From assembly GCA_900757415.1 (NCBI GenBank), contig CAAENU010000177.1, positions 1 to 43,050 of the forward strand: DNA of 43,050 nt, in the 5' to 3' direction. This DNA comes from an uncultured Oscillospiraceae bacterium. GTDB taxonomy: Bacteria > Bacillota > Clostridia > Oscillospirales > Oscillospiraceae. Position 1 is the stretch's first letter. Each line of letters opens with the position of its first letter. A program made the position numbers and the translations under genes. A model generated the notes under the pieces. That model was given only the letters and a program-made list of their open reading frames with translations. It made no database searches and was not told where the DNA came from. Positions 23,274 to 30,799 of this stretch are shown piece after piece.

Positions 23274-25409
23274 ATGGCTGAAAAGAAAAATGCATGGCAG
23301 GAATTGCAGCCGCTCTTCCGCCCGGAAGGTATCGCCGTCGTGGGCGCCTCTCAGAAATGGGGCCCCGGCCAGCAGGTGATCGCCAACCTGCGCCAGCTTG
23401 GCTACGAGGGTGAAATTTTTCCCATCAACCCCAAATATGACGAGATCGCCGGTCTTCCCTGCTACGACTCCCTGACCGCTCTGGGGCAGGCCGGCAAGCA
23501 TGTGGATATGGTCGCCATTCTGCTGGGCCGCGACAGCATCCCCAGCGTGATTGCCGAGGCCGCCTCCATCGGCGTCCGCGCCGCATGGGCTTTCGCCGCC
23601 GGTTTCGGCGAGCTGGACGCCAACGGCAAGCGTCTGGAAAAGGAACTGGTGGATCTGTGCCACAAGCATGACATCAAGTTCGTCGGCCCCAACTGCGTGG
23701 GTTACATGAACCCCGCTTACAACGTAGGCACCTACAGCGCTCCCGCCCCCGCCAACATCCGCAAGGGTCATGTGGGCATGGTGGCACAGAGCGGCTATCT
23801 GACCATCGCCGTCGCCAACAACGAGCGTGACCTTGGCTACAGCCTGATGGTCAGCACCGGCAACGAGTCTGTGATCAACAGCACCGATGTGATGGAGTAC
23901 ATGCTGGAGGATCCCGAGACCCATGTGATCATGGCGTTTATCGAGCAGTTCCGCGATCCCGAGAAACTGCGTCAGGTGGCAAAGCACGCTCAGGAGGTAC
24001 ATAAACCCATCATCTTCATCAAGGTGGGCCGCAGCGCCATCGCGCAGCGCGCCACCAGCGCCCATACCGGTGCGCTGGCTGGCTCCGACGCCATTCAGGA
24101 TGCCCTGTTTAAGAAGCTGGGTCTGATCCGCGTGGACGATCTGGACGAGATGTTCGAGACTGCCGAGCTGCTGTGCACTCTGAAGGACAAGCTGCCCAAG
24201 GGCAACGGCGTGTTCGCCGTGACGCTGTCCGGCGGCGTGATCAGCCTGCTGGCTGACGTGGGCGAGGGCATCGACCTGCGCTTCCCCGCCTGGAGCGACG
24301 AGGGTAAAAAGGTGGTTCAGGGTCTGCTGTCCTCCTATTCCAATGTGAACAATCCTCTGGATGCATGGGGTTCCGGCCGCATCGAGGAGTTCTATGAAAC
24401 CTGCCTGCTGACCGCCGCTGCCGAGCCTGAGGCCGACATCGTGCTGGTGGTGCAGGATGTGCCCTCCGGCATGGCCGAGCGTCAGGTGGCCCAGTACGCC
24501 ATCGTGGCCCGCGCTGCCGTGGAGGCCGCCAAGAAGGTGGATAAGCCCGTTGTCATGCTGAATAACGCCTCCACCGGTTTCCATCCTGAGATCAAGAAGA
24601 TTCTGGACGAGGGCGGTGTGGCTATCCTGCAGGGTACCCGCGAGGGCCTGAAGGCCATTTCCAACGCGGTTCGCTTTGGCACCTACAAGGTGCCTGAGGA
24701 GGCTGTGGTCAACAAGGCCAACTTCCCCGAGCTGCCCGCCCACACCGGCAAGGCCATGACCGAGTACCAGAGCAAGCAGTTGCTGAAGAAGTACGGTGTT
24801 CCCTGCACCCGCGAGGTGCTGTGCGCCGATGTGGAGGCCTGCGTCCGCGCCGCCGATGAGATCGGTTACCCCGTGGTCATGAAGGTCATGTCTCCCCAGA
24901 TCATGCACAAGACCGAGGCTAAGGTCATCGCCGTCGGCATGAAGGACAGCGATGAGATCCGCAGCAATTACGGCCGCCTGATGGACAACGCCAAGGCATT
25001 TGCGCCCAACGCGCAGATCGACGGCATGCTGATTCAGGAAATGGCCGGCAAGCCTGTGGCCGAGGTCATTCTGGGCATCACCCGCGATCCGCAGTTCGGT
25101 CCCGCCGTGGTGTACGGCACCGGCGGCATTCTGGTGGAGATCCTGAAGGACAGCACCATTGGCCTGCCCGAGCTGACCAAGGAAGAGGCGCTGAAGATGA
25201 TCCAGGGTACCAAGGGTTATCGTCTGCTGACCGGTTTCCGCGGCGCTCCCAAGGCCGACGTGGACGCTCTGGCCAACACACTGGTCAAGGTCAGCAAGCT
25301 GGCCGCTGAGGGCGCCGACAAGGTGGCCGGTCTGGACATCAACCCCCTGCTGGTCTATCCCGAGGGTCAGGGCGTGCTGGCAGTGGATGCACTGATCGAG
25401 CTGCAGTAA
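23274..25409 (+). CDS. ADP-forming acyl-CoA synthetase (acetate-CoA ligase family), alpha-beta fusion
   Basis: Converts an acyl-CoA plus ADP and phosphate to the acid, CoA and ATP (EC 6.2.1.13 type), giving substrate-level phosphorylation. 711 residues: CoA-binding domain (GIAVVGASQKWGPGQQVI, 19-36), succinyl-CoA-ligase-like domain with phosphohistidine His264 in SAHTGALAGSDA, and a C-terminal ATP-grasp beta part beginning about 490 (MTEYQSKQLLKKYGVPCTRE, PVVMKVMSPQIMHKTEA, VYGTGGILVEIL). The subunit order is alpha-beta in one chain, as in many anaerobes. It follows the aminotransferase by 24 bases and precedes iorA; the natural acyl group would be an arylacetyl-CoA (inference). Confidence 0.93.
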   Translation: MAEKKNAWQELQPLFRPEGIAVVGASQKWGPGQQVIANLRQLGYEGEIFPINPKYDEIAGLPCYDSLTALGQAGKHVDMVAILLGRDSIPSVIAEAASIGVRAAWAFAAGFGELDANGKRLEKELVDLCHKHDIKFVGPNCVGYMNPAYNVGTYSAPAPANIRKGHVGMVAQSGYLTIAVANNERDLGYSLMVSTGNESVINSTDVMEYMLEDPETHVIMAFIEQFRDPEKLRQVAKHAQEVHKPIIFIKVGRSAIAQRATSAHTGALAGSDAIQDALFKKLGLIRVDDLDEMFETAELLCTLKDKLPKGNGVFAVTLSGGVISLLADVGEGIDLRFPAWSDEGKKVVQGLLSSYSNVNNPLDAWGSGRIEEFYETCLLTAAAEPEADIVLVVQDVPSGMAERQVAQYAIVARAAVEAAKKVDKPVVMLNNASTGFHPEIKKILDEGGVAILQGTREGLKAISNAVRFGTYKVPEEAVVNKANFPELPAHTGKAMTEYQSKQLLKKYGVPCTREVLCADVEACVRAADEIGYPVVMKVMSPQIMHKTEAKVIAVGMKDSDEIRSNYGRLMDNAKAFAPNAQIDGMLIQEMAGKPVAEVILGITRDPQFGPAVVYGTGGILVEILKDSTIGLPELTKEEALKMIQGTKGYRLLTGFRGAPKADVDALANTLVKVSKLAAEGADKVAGLDINPLLVYPEGQGVLAVDALIELQ

Positions 25410-25424
25410 CTTTGTGAAGCCATC

Positions 25425-25460
25425 ATCGTTGGATGAGGGGGAAACCCCTTATCCAACGAT
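25425..25460 (+). other. Intercistronic 16-bp hairpin with GAAA tetraloop
   Basis: ATCGTTGGATGAGGGG (25425-25440) pairs with CCCCTTATCCAACGAT (25445-25460) with one G-U pair, closed by GAAA. No T-run follows, so it is not a standard terminator. It lies between the acyl-CoA synthetase and iorA and may protect or define mRNA ends. Confidence 0.7.
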
Positions 25461-25499
25461 GGTACAAACAACTATACAAGATAATGGAGGATGGTTAAT

Positions 25500-27281
25500 T
25501 TGAAAGCATTACTTTCCGGTAACGAAGCCATTGCACGCGGCGCATACGAAGCAGGCGTGCAGATCGTCACGGGTTATCCCGGAACCCCCAGCTCTGAGAT
25601 CGTCAAGAACATGGCTGCCAAGTATGGCAACGAAGTGTACGTCGAGTGGTCCACCAATGAGAAGGTGGCCATGGACGCCGCTGCCGGTGCTGCTTACTGC
25701 GGCAAGCGCGCTCTGGTGACCACCAAGCAGGTCGGTATGAACGTGCTGATGGATTCCCTGCTGTACGCCGTGTACACCGGCGCCGAGGCTGGTCTGGTGC
25801 TGGTCACCGCCGATGACCCCGGTCTGTTCAGCTCCCAGAATGAGCAGGATAACCGCTGGTATTCCCGTCTGGCAAAGATCCCCACCTTTGAACCCTGCGA
25901 CAGCCAGGAAGCCAAGGACTATGTGAAGCTGGCTTTCGAAATGTCCGAGAAGTTCGACACCCCCTGTCTGATCCACAGCGTCATGCGTGTTTCTCACTGC
26001 AAGAGCGTGGTGGAGCTGGGCGAGCGCACCGAAAATCCCAAGGTGCTGGAGAAGTTCCCCCGCAACCTGCCCAAGTATAACTGCACCGCCATGTATGCCC
26101 GCGTCATGCACGCCCGCATCGAGGAGAACATCAAGAAGATCGCCGACTACGTCGAGACCTGCGGCATCAACCGCGTCGAGATGCGCGACACCAAGATGGG
26201 CATCATCTGCACCGGCGTTATGTATGCCTACATCAAGGATGTGTTCCCCAATGCTTCCGTCCTGAAGCTGGGCATGAGCTATCCTCTGCCCCAGAACATG
26301 ATCAAGGACTTCGCCTCCAAGGTGGACAAGGTCTATGTGATCGAAGAGCTGGATCCCGTCATCGAAGAGCAGGTCAAGTCCATGGGTGTTGACTGCGTAG
26401 GTAAGGAGCTGTTCCCCGCTTGCTATGAGCTGCTGCCCGATCGTCTGCTGGACATCTGTCTGGAGAACGGCATCCTGGATAAGGATCCCCGTACCCACGA
26501 TGTCAAGGAAGTGGAGAACCTGCCCGGCCGTAACCCCGTTCTGTGCGCCGGCTGCCCCCACAGAAGCACTTACTATGTCCTCAAGAAGCATGACATCGCC
26601 TGCGCCGGCGATATCGGCTGCTACAACCTGGGTGCCCAGCCTCCCTTTGAGGCCCAGCACACCATGGGCTGCATGGGCGCTTCCATCGGCCAGCTGCACG
26701 GCATGAGCCTTGCCAACCTGCCCGAGAACCGCGTGTGCACCATCGGCGACGGTACCTTCTGGCATTCCGGTCTGCCCGCACTGGCCAACATGGTCCACAA
26801 CAACGGCCGCGGCGTCGTGATCCTGATGGATAACGACAACACCGCCATGACCGGTCACCAGGACAACCCCGCCACCGACTACCGCGTACTGCGTAACGTG
26901 GAAGCCACCAAGATCGACATTCCCGCCGTTTGCCGCGCCATGGGCGTGGAGCTGGTCAAGACCGTCAACGCTTTCGACGTCAACGAGGTCGAGGCTGGTC
27001 TGAAGGAGTGCATGGCCTATGACAAGGTCTCCGTCCTGATCACCAAGGGCGAGTGCGTCCAGTTCAACAAGTTCAGCAGCACCCCCTACACCGTGGAAGC
27101 CGATAAGTGCATCGCCTGCCAGACCTGCTTCAAGTGCGGCTGCCCCGCCATCATGGTCTCTGACGAAGAGAATCCCAAGACCCACAAGAAGAAGTGCCGC
27201 ATCGATCCGACGCTGTGCAACGGCTGCGGTATCTGCTCTCAGGTCTGCCCGGTGAAGGCAATTGTGAAGAAGGAGGACTAA
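25500..27281 (+). CDS. iorA: Indolepyruvate:ferredoxin oxidoreductase, alpha subunit
   Basis: Oxidatively decarboxylates arylpyruvates to arylacetyl-CoA, reducing ferredoxin (EC 1.2.7.8). TTG 25500 is preferred as start: it is nine bases after GGAGG and gives MKALLSGNEAIARGAYEAGV, matching the family N-terminus. An ATG at 25491 directly touches GGAGG. Domains: pyrimidine-binding (VTGYPGTPSSEI), TPP-binding (ACAGDIGCYNLG, CTIGDGTFWHSGLPAL, HNNGRGVVILMDNDNTAMTG), and a C-terminal two-cluster ferredoxin part (CIACQTCFKCGCP, CNGCGICSQVCP). About 593 residues. The partner iorB follows after four bases. Confidence 0.95.
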   Translation: MKALLSGNEAIARGAYEAGVQIVTGYPGTPSSEIVKNMAAKYGNEVYVEWSTNEKVAMDAAAGAAYCGKRALVTTKQVGMNVLMDSLLYAVYTGAEAGLVLVTADDPGLFSSQNEQDNRWYSRLAKIPTFEPCDSQEAKDYVKLAFEMSEKFDTPCLIHSVMRVSHCKSVVELGERTENPKVLEKFPRNLPKYNCTAMYARVMHARIEENIKKIADYVETCGINRVEMRDTKMGIICTGVMYAYIKDVFPNASVLKLGMSYPLPQNMIKDFASKVDKVYVIEELDPVIEEQVKSMGVDCVGKELFPACYELLPDRLLDICLENGILDKDPRTHDVKEVENLPGRNPVLCAGCPHRSTYYVLKKHDIACAGDIGCYNLGAQPPFEAQHTMGCMGASIGQLHGMSLANLPENRVCTIGDGTFWHSGLPALANMVHNNGRGVVILMDNDNTAMTGHQDNPATDYRVLRNVEATKIDIPAVCRAMGVELVKTVNAFDVNEVEAGLKECMAYDKVSVLITKGECVQFNKFSSTPYTVEADKCIACQTCFKCGCPAIMVSDEENPKTHKKKCRIDPTLCNGCGICSQVCPVKAIVKKED

Positions 27282-27285
27282 AATA

Positions 27286-27870
27286 ATGGTTAACAGCATT
27301 AATTTTCTGATGGTCGGTGTTGGCGGTCAGGGCACCATCCTGGTCAGCGACATCCTCTCCGAGGTCGGCATGCTGGCCGGCTATGACGCCAAGAAGTCCG
27401 ATAACATGGGTCTGTCCGTCCGCGGCGGCGCCGTGTCCAGCCATGTCCGCTGGGACAAGGACGGCGTCGGCTCCCCCATGAGCATGACCGGTACCGTTGA
27501 TATCCTCATCGGCTCCGAGCCCATGGAAACCATGCGTTCCGTGCAGTTCCTGCGTAAGGGCGCCAAGATCATCACCAACACCTATGTGATGCAGCCTATG
27601 TCTGTCAGCACCGGTCTTGCCAAATATCCCACGCAGGACGAGATCGACAAGTGCCTGCATGACGCCGCCAGCGAGGTCATCTCCTACGACGCCACCACCA
27701 TGGCCGTGGAGCTGGGCAATGTCAAGGTCATGAACATCATCCTGCTGGGCACCCTCAGCAAGCTGCTGGACGTGGATTATGACAAGTGGATCGAGGCCAT
27801 CAAGAAGTATGTGCCCGCCAAGCAGCAGGAGATCAACATCAAGGCCTTCGATGCCGGCCGCAACCTGTAA
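27286..27870 (+). CDS. iorB: Indolepyruvate:ferredoxin oxidoreductase, beta subunit
   Basis: Gamma-type domain subunit completing the arylpyruvate oxidoreductase. 194 residues with the diagnostic N-terminal NFLMVGVGGQGTILVSDILS, SDNMGLSVRGGAVSSHVRW and DILIGSEPMETMRSVQFLRK, plus TYVMQPMSV and VMNIILLGTLSKLL. It is separated from iorA by four bases. Compact operon spacing and strong codon bias match the neighbours. Confidence 0.95.
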   Translation: MVNSINFLMVGVGGQGTILVSDILSEVGMLAGYDAKKSDNMGLSVRGGAVSSHVRWDKDGVGSPMSMTGTVDILIGSEPMETMRSVQFLRKGAKIITNTYVMQPMSVSTGLAKYPTQDEIDKCLHDAASEVISYDATTMAVELGNVKVMNIILLGTLSKLLDVDYDKWIEAIKKYVPAKQQEINIKAFDAGRNL

Positions 27871-27876
27871 GCTGCC

Positions 27877-28581
27877 ATGAAAATTATGATCATCAACCCC
27901 AACTCCTCCCTCGAGATGACGGCACACCTTGACCGTGTGCTCAATAAGATCAAGGGTGAGCACACGGAGCTGACCGTTACCTGCCCTCCCAACGGCCCGC
28001 TGGCCATTGAGAGTTCTTATGACGAGGCAATGTGCGCACCCGGCGTGCTGGAGCTGGTCAAAAAAGCAAACGAAGAAAAATATGACGCCGTGATCCTGGC
28101 CTGCTTCAGCGATCCCGCTTTGGAGCAGGCGCGGGAGATCTCCGATATTCTGGTAACGGGTATCGAAGAGATCAGCCTGCATGTAGCCGCGATGCTGGGT
28201 TCCAAGTTCACCGTGCTGACCATGACGGACAAGCGCGTGCCCAGCAAGGAAGCCCATGTCCGCCGCTTCAAGCTGGAGGGTTCTCTGGCTTCCGTCCGTC
28301 CGCTGGGCATGTCCGTGGCGGAGATCGAAGCCGATGAGAAGCGCGCCTGCGCTCAGATTCTGAAGGTAGCCAAGGAAGCCGCCGAAAAGGACGGCGCCGA
28401 GGTGATCGTGCTGGGCTGCGCCGGTATGGCCGGCTATGCCGATGTTGTGCGCAGCGATCTGGGCATGGAGGTCATCGACCCCTCCTCTCTGGCGCTGAAG
28501 GTTACCGAAGCGCTGGTTGCCGCCGGCATGAAGCAGTCCAAGCGGGGATATTATTCCTATCCTCCCTGCATGTGCCGATAA
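27877..28581 (+). CDS. Hydantoin racemase (Asp/Glu/hydantoin racemase family)
   Basis: Interconverts the enantiomers of 5-substituted hydantoins by two-base chemistry. 234 residues with N-terminal MKIMIINPNSSLEMTAHLDR. The two catalytic cysteines fall at Cys76 (ILACFSDPALEQ) and Cys181 (VLGCAGMAGYAD), the positions I recall for characterised hydantoin racemases. It lies six bases after iorB and before a GntR regulator, so it is expressed with arylpyruvate oxidation. A role on aromatic hydantoins or a related carbonyl-alpha-carbon substrate is possible; plain amino-acid racemisation cannot be excluded. Confidence 0.85.
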   Translation: MKIMIINPNSSLEMTAHLDRVLNKIKGEHTELTVTCPPNGPLAIESSYDEAMCAPGVLELVKKANEEKYDAVILACFSDPALEQAREISDILVTGIEEISLHVAAMLGSKFTVLTMTDKRVPSKEAHVRRFKLEGSLASVRPLGMSVAEIEADEKRACAQILKVAKEAAEKDGAEVIVLGCAGMAGYADVVRSDLGMEVIDPSSLALKVTEALVAAGMKQSKRGYYSYPPCMCR

Positions 28582-28602
28582 GCTGAAAGGGACGAATCAA
28601 CA

Positions 28603-29355
28603 ATGGCGCAACTGGAAAGCCTGAAGGACGCACCGCTGATCCGCGATCGTATCTATGACATGCTGCGCAGTGAGATCCTCTCCGGGGGTTTTGCCCCCGG
28701 AGACGACCTGAACATCCTGTCCATTTCCAAGCAATTGGGCGTGAGCTGCGCTCCTGTGCGAGAGGCGCTGAACATGCTGAACAAGGATGGTCTGGTGGAT
28801 CTGACACCATACAAAACCGCCAGCGTTGCCGTGGGCACGGAGGAAGATTACAAAACAGCGTTTGATCTGCGTCTGATTCTGGAGCCTTATGCCTTACGGC
28901 AGTCGATCGATCTCATCTCCGATGAGGAGATTGCCGCCATGGAGGAAAAGCTGCAGCAGGATTATGAACAGGTGCACAGTGTCCCCGACTTTTATGCATG
29001 TGATAATGAATTTCACCACATGCTGTATCAGCACACCAACTCCAAGCTGCTGATCTCCACGCTGGATAATGTCCGCGCCTATACCATGCGGTATTACGGC
29101 CGCCGCTTTGATGTGGTACTGGATGCCAAGAAAAAGCTGTATCAGGATAGCCTCTTTGACCCCAAGCGAACCATCCGCGATGAGATCAAGGAGCATATGG
29201 TCATATTGGAAACGGTGAAAAAGCGGGATGGCGACTTGGCCGCGGCGCTGCTGAAGGAGCACATCAGCTTTACTGCCAGCGAGGTTGACGCGCAGGCGGA
29301 ACTCACGCAAGCGCAAAATACGGTCATTCCCCGCAAGAGCACACAGGTCATATAA
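28603..29355 (+). CDS. GntR-family regulator, FCD subfamily (copy 1)
   Basis: 250 residues. N-terminal winged helix (about 8-75): LIRDRIYDMLRSEILSGGFA, LNILSISKQLGVSCAPVREA, LNMLNKDGLVDL. The C-terminal FCD domain has metal/effector residues in DLRLILEPYALRQSID and DNEFHHMLYQHTNSKLLIS. It begins 22 bases after the hydantoin racemase gene and probably regulates that operon (inference). Close paralogue of the next gene. It is followed by a strong terminator. Confidence 0.93.
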   Translation: MAQLESLKDAPLIRDRIYDMLRSEILSGGFAPGDDLNILSISKQLGVSCAPVREALNMLNKDGLVDLTPYKTASVAVGTEEDYKTAFDLRLILEPYALRQSIDLISDEEIAAMEEKLQQDYEQVHSVPDFYACDNEFHHMLYQHTNSKLLISTLDNVRAYTMRYYGRRFDVVLDAKKKLYQDSLFDPKRTIRDEIKEHMVILETVKKRDGDLAAALLKEHISFTASEVDAQAELTQAQNTVIPRKSTQVI

Positions 29356-29356
29356 G

Positions 29357-29402
29357 AAAAAGAACAGGAAACCGCCTGAAACGCCGGTTTCCTGTTCTTT
29401 TT
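29357..29402 (+). terminator. Terminator between the two GntR genes
   Basis: An 18-base perfect stem (29357-29374 with 29385-29402) around a ten-base loop. The right arm ends in TTCTTTTT. It closes the operon starting at 22089. Confidence 0.92.
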
Positions 29403-29436
29403 ATTTCATAATTTTACCAATTTTTTGCCCATTTAC

Positions 29437-29465
29437 TTGACTTTATGTTGGGGAAAATGTATAAT
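29437..29465 (+). promoter_or_regulatory. Sigma-A promoter of the second GntR gene
   Basis: TTGACT (29437-29442), 17 bases, consensus TATAAT (29460-29465), about 46 bases before the GTG start. Confidence 0.85.
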
Positions 29466-29510
29466 AATGGAATAGTAAACAGCGGAAAAAATGTCAGGAG
29501 GTACAACCCG

Positions 29511-30212
29511 GTGACCCAATTTGAAAACCTGAAGGATACAATGCTGATCCGCGACCGTGTTTATGACGCGCTGCGCCGTGAGATCCTGTCAGGCGGCTTC
29601 GCCCCCGGTGAAACCCTGAATATTCTGGGGCTCTCCAAACAGATGGGCGTAAGCTGCGCGCCGGTCCGTGAAGCGCTGAATATGCTGAACAAGGACGGAC
29701 TTGTGGATCTGATGCCCTATAAAAAGGCCAGCGTGGCCATGGGCACAGATGCCGACTATAAGGCCGCCTTTGATCTGCGGCTGATGCTGGAGCCCTATGC
29801 CCTGCTGCAATCCATCGACATGATCCCCGGCAGCGAGATCCGCGCCATGGAGCTGATGCTGCAGGAGGACTGCCAGCAGGTGGAAAGCGTACCGGATTTT
29901 TACGCCAGCGACAATGCTTTCCACCAGATGCTTTATCACTATACCAACTCCAAGCTGCTGACATCTACGCTGGATAATATTCGCACCTATACCATGCGCT
30001 ACTTTGCCCGGCGCTTTGACATGGTGGTAGAGGCCAAGCGCAAGCATTACATGGACAAGACCTATGACCAGATCCGCACGATTCGCGATGAATTTCGCGA
30101 GCACTATGAAATCCTGCAGGCGGTCAAGCAGCGCGACGGCCGCCGCGCTGCCGAGTTGCTGCGCGAGCATATCAGCCTGAACTCCACCTACATGGGAGAC
30201 AGCAACAGCTGA
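29511..30212 (+). CDS. GntR-family regulator, FCD subfamily (copy 2)
   Basis: 233 residues from GTG 29511, nine bases after AGGAGG; starting here gives (M)TQFENLKDTMLIRDRVYD, which aligns with residue 1 of the neighbouring paralogue (MAQLESLKDAPLIRDRIYD). An in-frame ATG at 29445 lies upstream, within the promoter. Helix-turn-helix LSKQMGVSCAPVREALNMLN is nearly identical to copy 1; FCD residues lie in DNAFHQMLYHYTNSKLLTST. The most similar part is the recognition helix, so the two may share operators but read different ligands. Transcribed from its own promoter. Confidence 0.93.
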   Translation: MTQFENLKDTMLIRDRVYDALRREILSGGFAPGETLNILGLSKQMGVSCAPVREALNMLNKDGLVDLMPYKKASVAMGTDADYKAAFDLRLMLEPYALLQSIDMIPGSEIRAMELMLQEDCQQVESVPDFYASDNAFHQMLYHYTNSKLLTSTLDNIRTYTMRYFARRFDMVVEAKRKHYMDKTYDQIRTIRDEFREHYEILQAVKQRDGRRAAELLREHISLNSTYMGDSNS

Positions 30213-30230
30213 ATTTTCCTGAACTGACAG

Positions 30231-30266
30231 AAAGCCGACGCGGAGAGCGATCTCCGCGTCGGCTTT
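30231..30266. terminator. Bidirectional terminator between gntR2 and tctB
   Basis: A 15-base stem AAAGCCGACGCGGAG/CTCCGCGTCGGCTTT around AGCGAT, ending in TTTT on the plus strand and CTTTCT on the minus. It serves convergent genes ending at 30212 and 30308. Confidence 0.85.
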
Positions 30267-30307
30267 TCTGCTGAAAATGAATATTAAGTAGAGAAAAGAG
30301 ATATCGA

Positions 30308-30799
30308 TCAGATCAAATACTGTGTCTTAGTCACGATGGGCAGGACGAAGTGGAAGATGAGATACAGCACCACCGTGGCGCAAACAGCCACAATGAGATC
30401 CATTTTCCAGTTCTTTTTCACATCCTCGTCAAACAGGAAGATCATGCCCACCAGGAAGATCAGGATACCCACAGCGGTGCCCACATAGATGGTGAACAGG
30501 AAGAACACATAGGCGATCACCAGCACCAGGGGCACATGCCACCACTTGACAATGGTCAGAGAGGCAGGCTCAAAAGGCACCTTGCCGCACAGCTCGCGGA
30601 TCAGCAGGAACAGGGACACCACAAACAGAATGCCATATACCACGCGAGGGAACATCTTGGCCGCCTCGCCGGTGGACTTACTCCAGCCGCCGCCGATAAA
30701 GGTGTGCAGCATGCCGGCCACGGTGATGACCATGATACCCAGGCTCAGGTAGATGTTGCGCATATTGGTGATCTTGGTTTTCTTATCCTTATTCGTCAT
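30308..30799 (-). CDS. tctB: Tripartite tricarboxylate transporter, small permease subunit (second system)
   Basis: 163 residues from ATG 30799, overlapping the tctA stop by 11 bases. Four predicted helices: NIYLSLGIMVITVAGMLHTF, VVYGILFVVSLFLLIRELCG, VPLVLVIAYVFFLFTIYVGT and the C-terminal MDLIVAVCATVVLYLIFHFV. Last gene of the DUF6282-DUF3830-tctC-tctA-tctB operon; the order differs from the first system in the window (tctB-tctC-tctA). Sequence similarity within TctB families is low, so topology and position carry the call. Confidence 0.85.
   Translation of the reverse strand: MTNKDKKTKITNMRNIYLSLGIMVITVAGMLHTFIGGGWSKSTGEAAKMFPRVVYGILFVVSLFLLIRELCGKVPFEPASLTIVKWWHVPLVLVIAYVFFLFTIYVGTAVGILIFLVGMIFLFDEDVKKNWKMDLIVAVCATVVLYLIFHFVLPIVTKTQYLI

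Noticed and set aside
21996..24908. 970-codon minus-strand frame
   Set aside because: It is the antisense of the aminotransferase and acyl-CoA synthetase genes, is low in complexity (His/Gly/Ala-rich) and has no family resemblance; a codon-bias shadow.
25421..25470. Hairpin after the acyl-CoA synthetase as an intrinsic terminator
   Set aside because: The stem is strong but is followed by GGTACAAACA, with no T-run; kept only as an intercistronic structure.
25509..27299. 596-codon minus-strand frame
   Set aside because: Exact antisense of iorA, which has full domain support.
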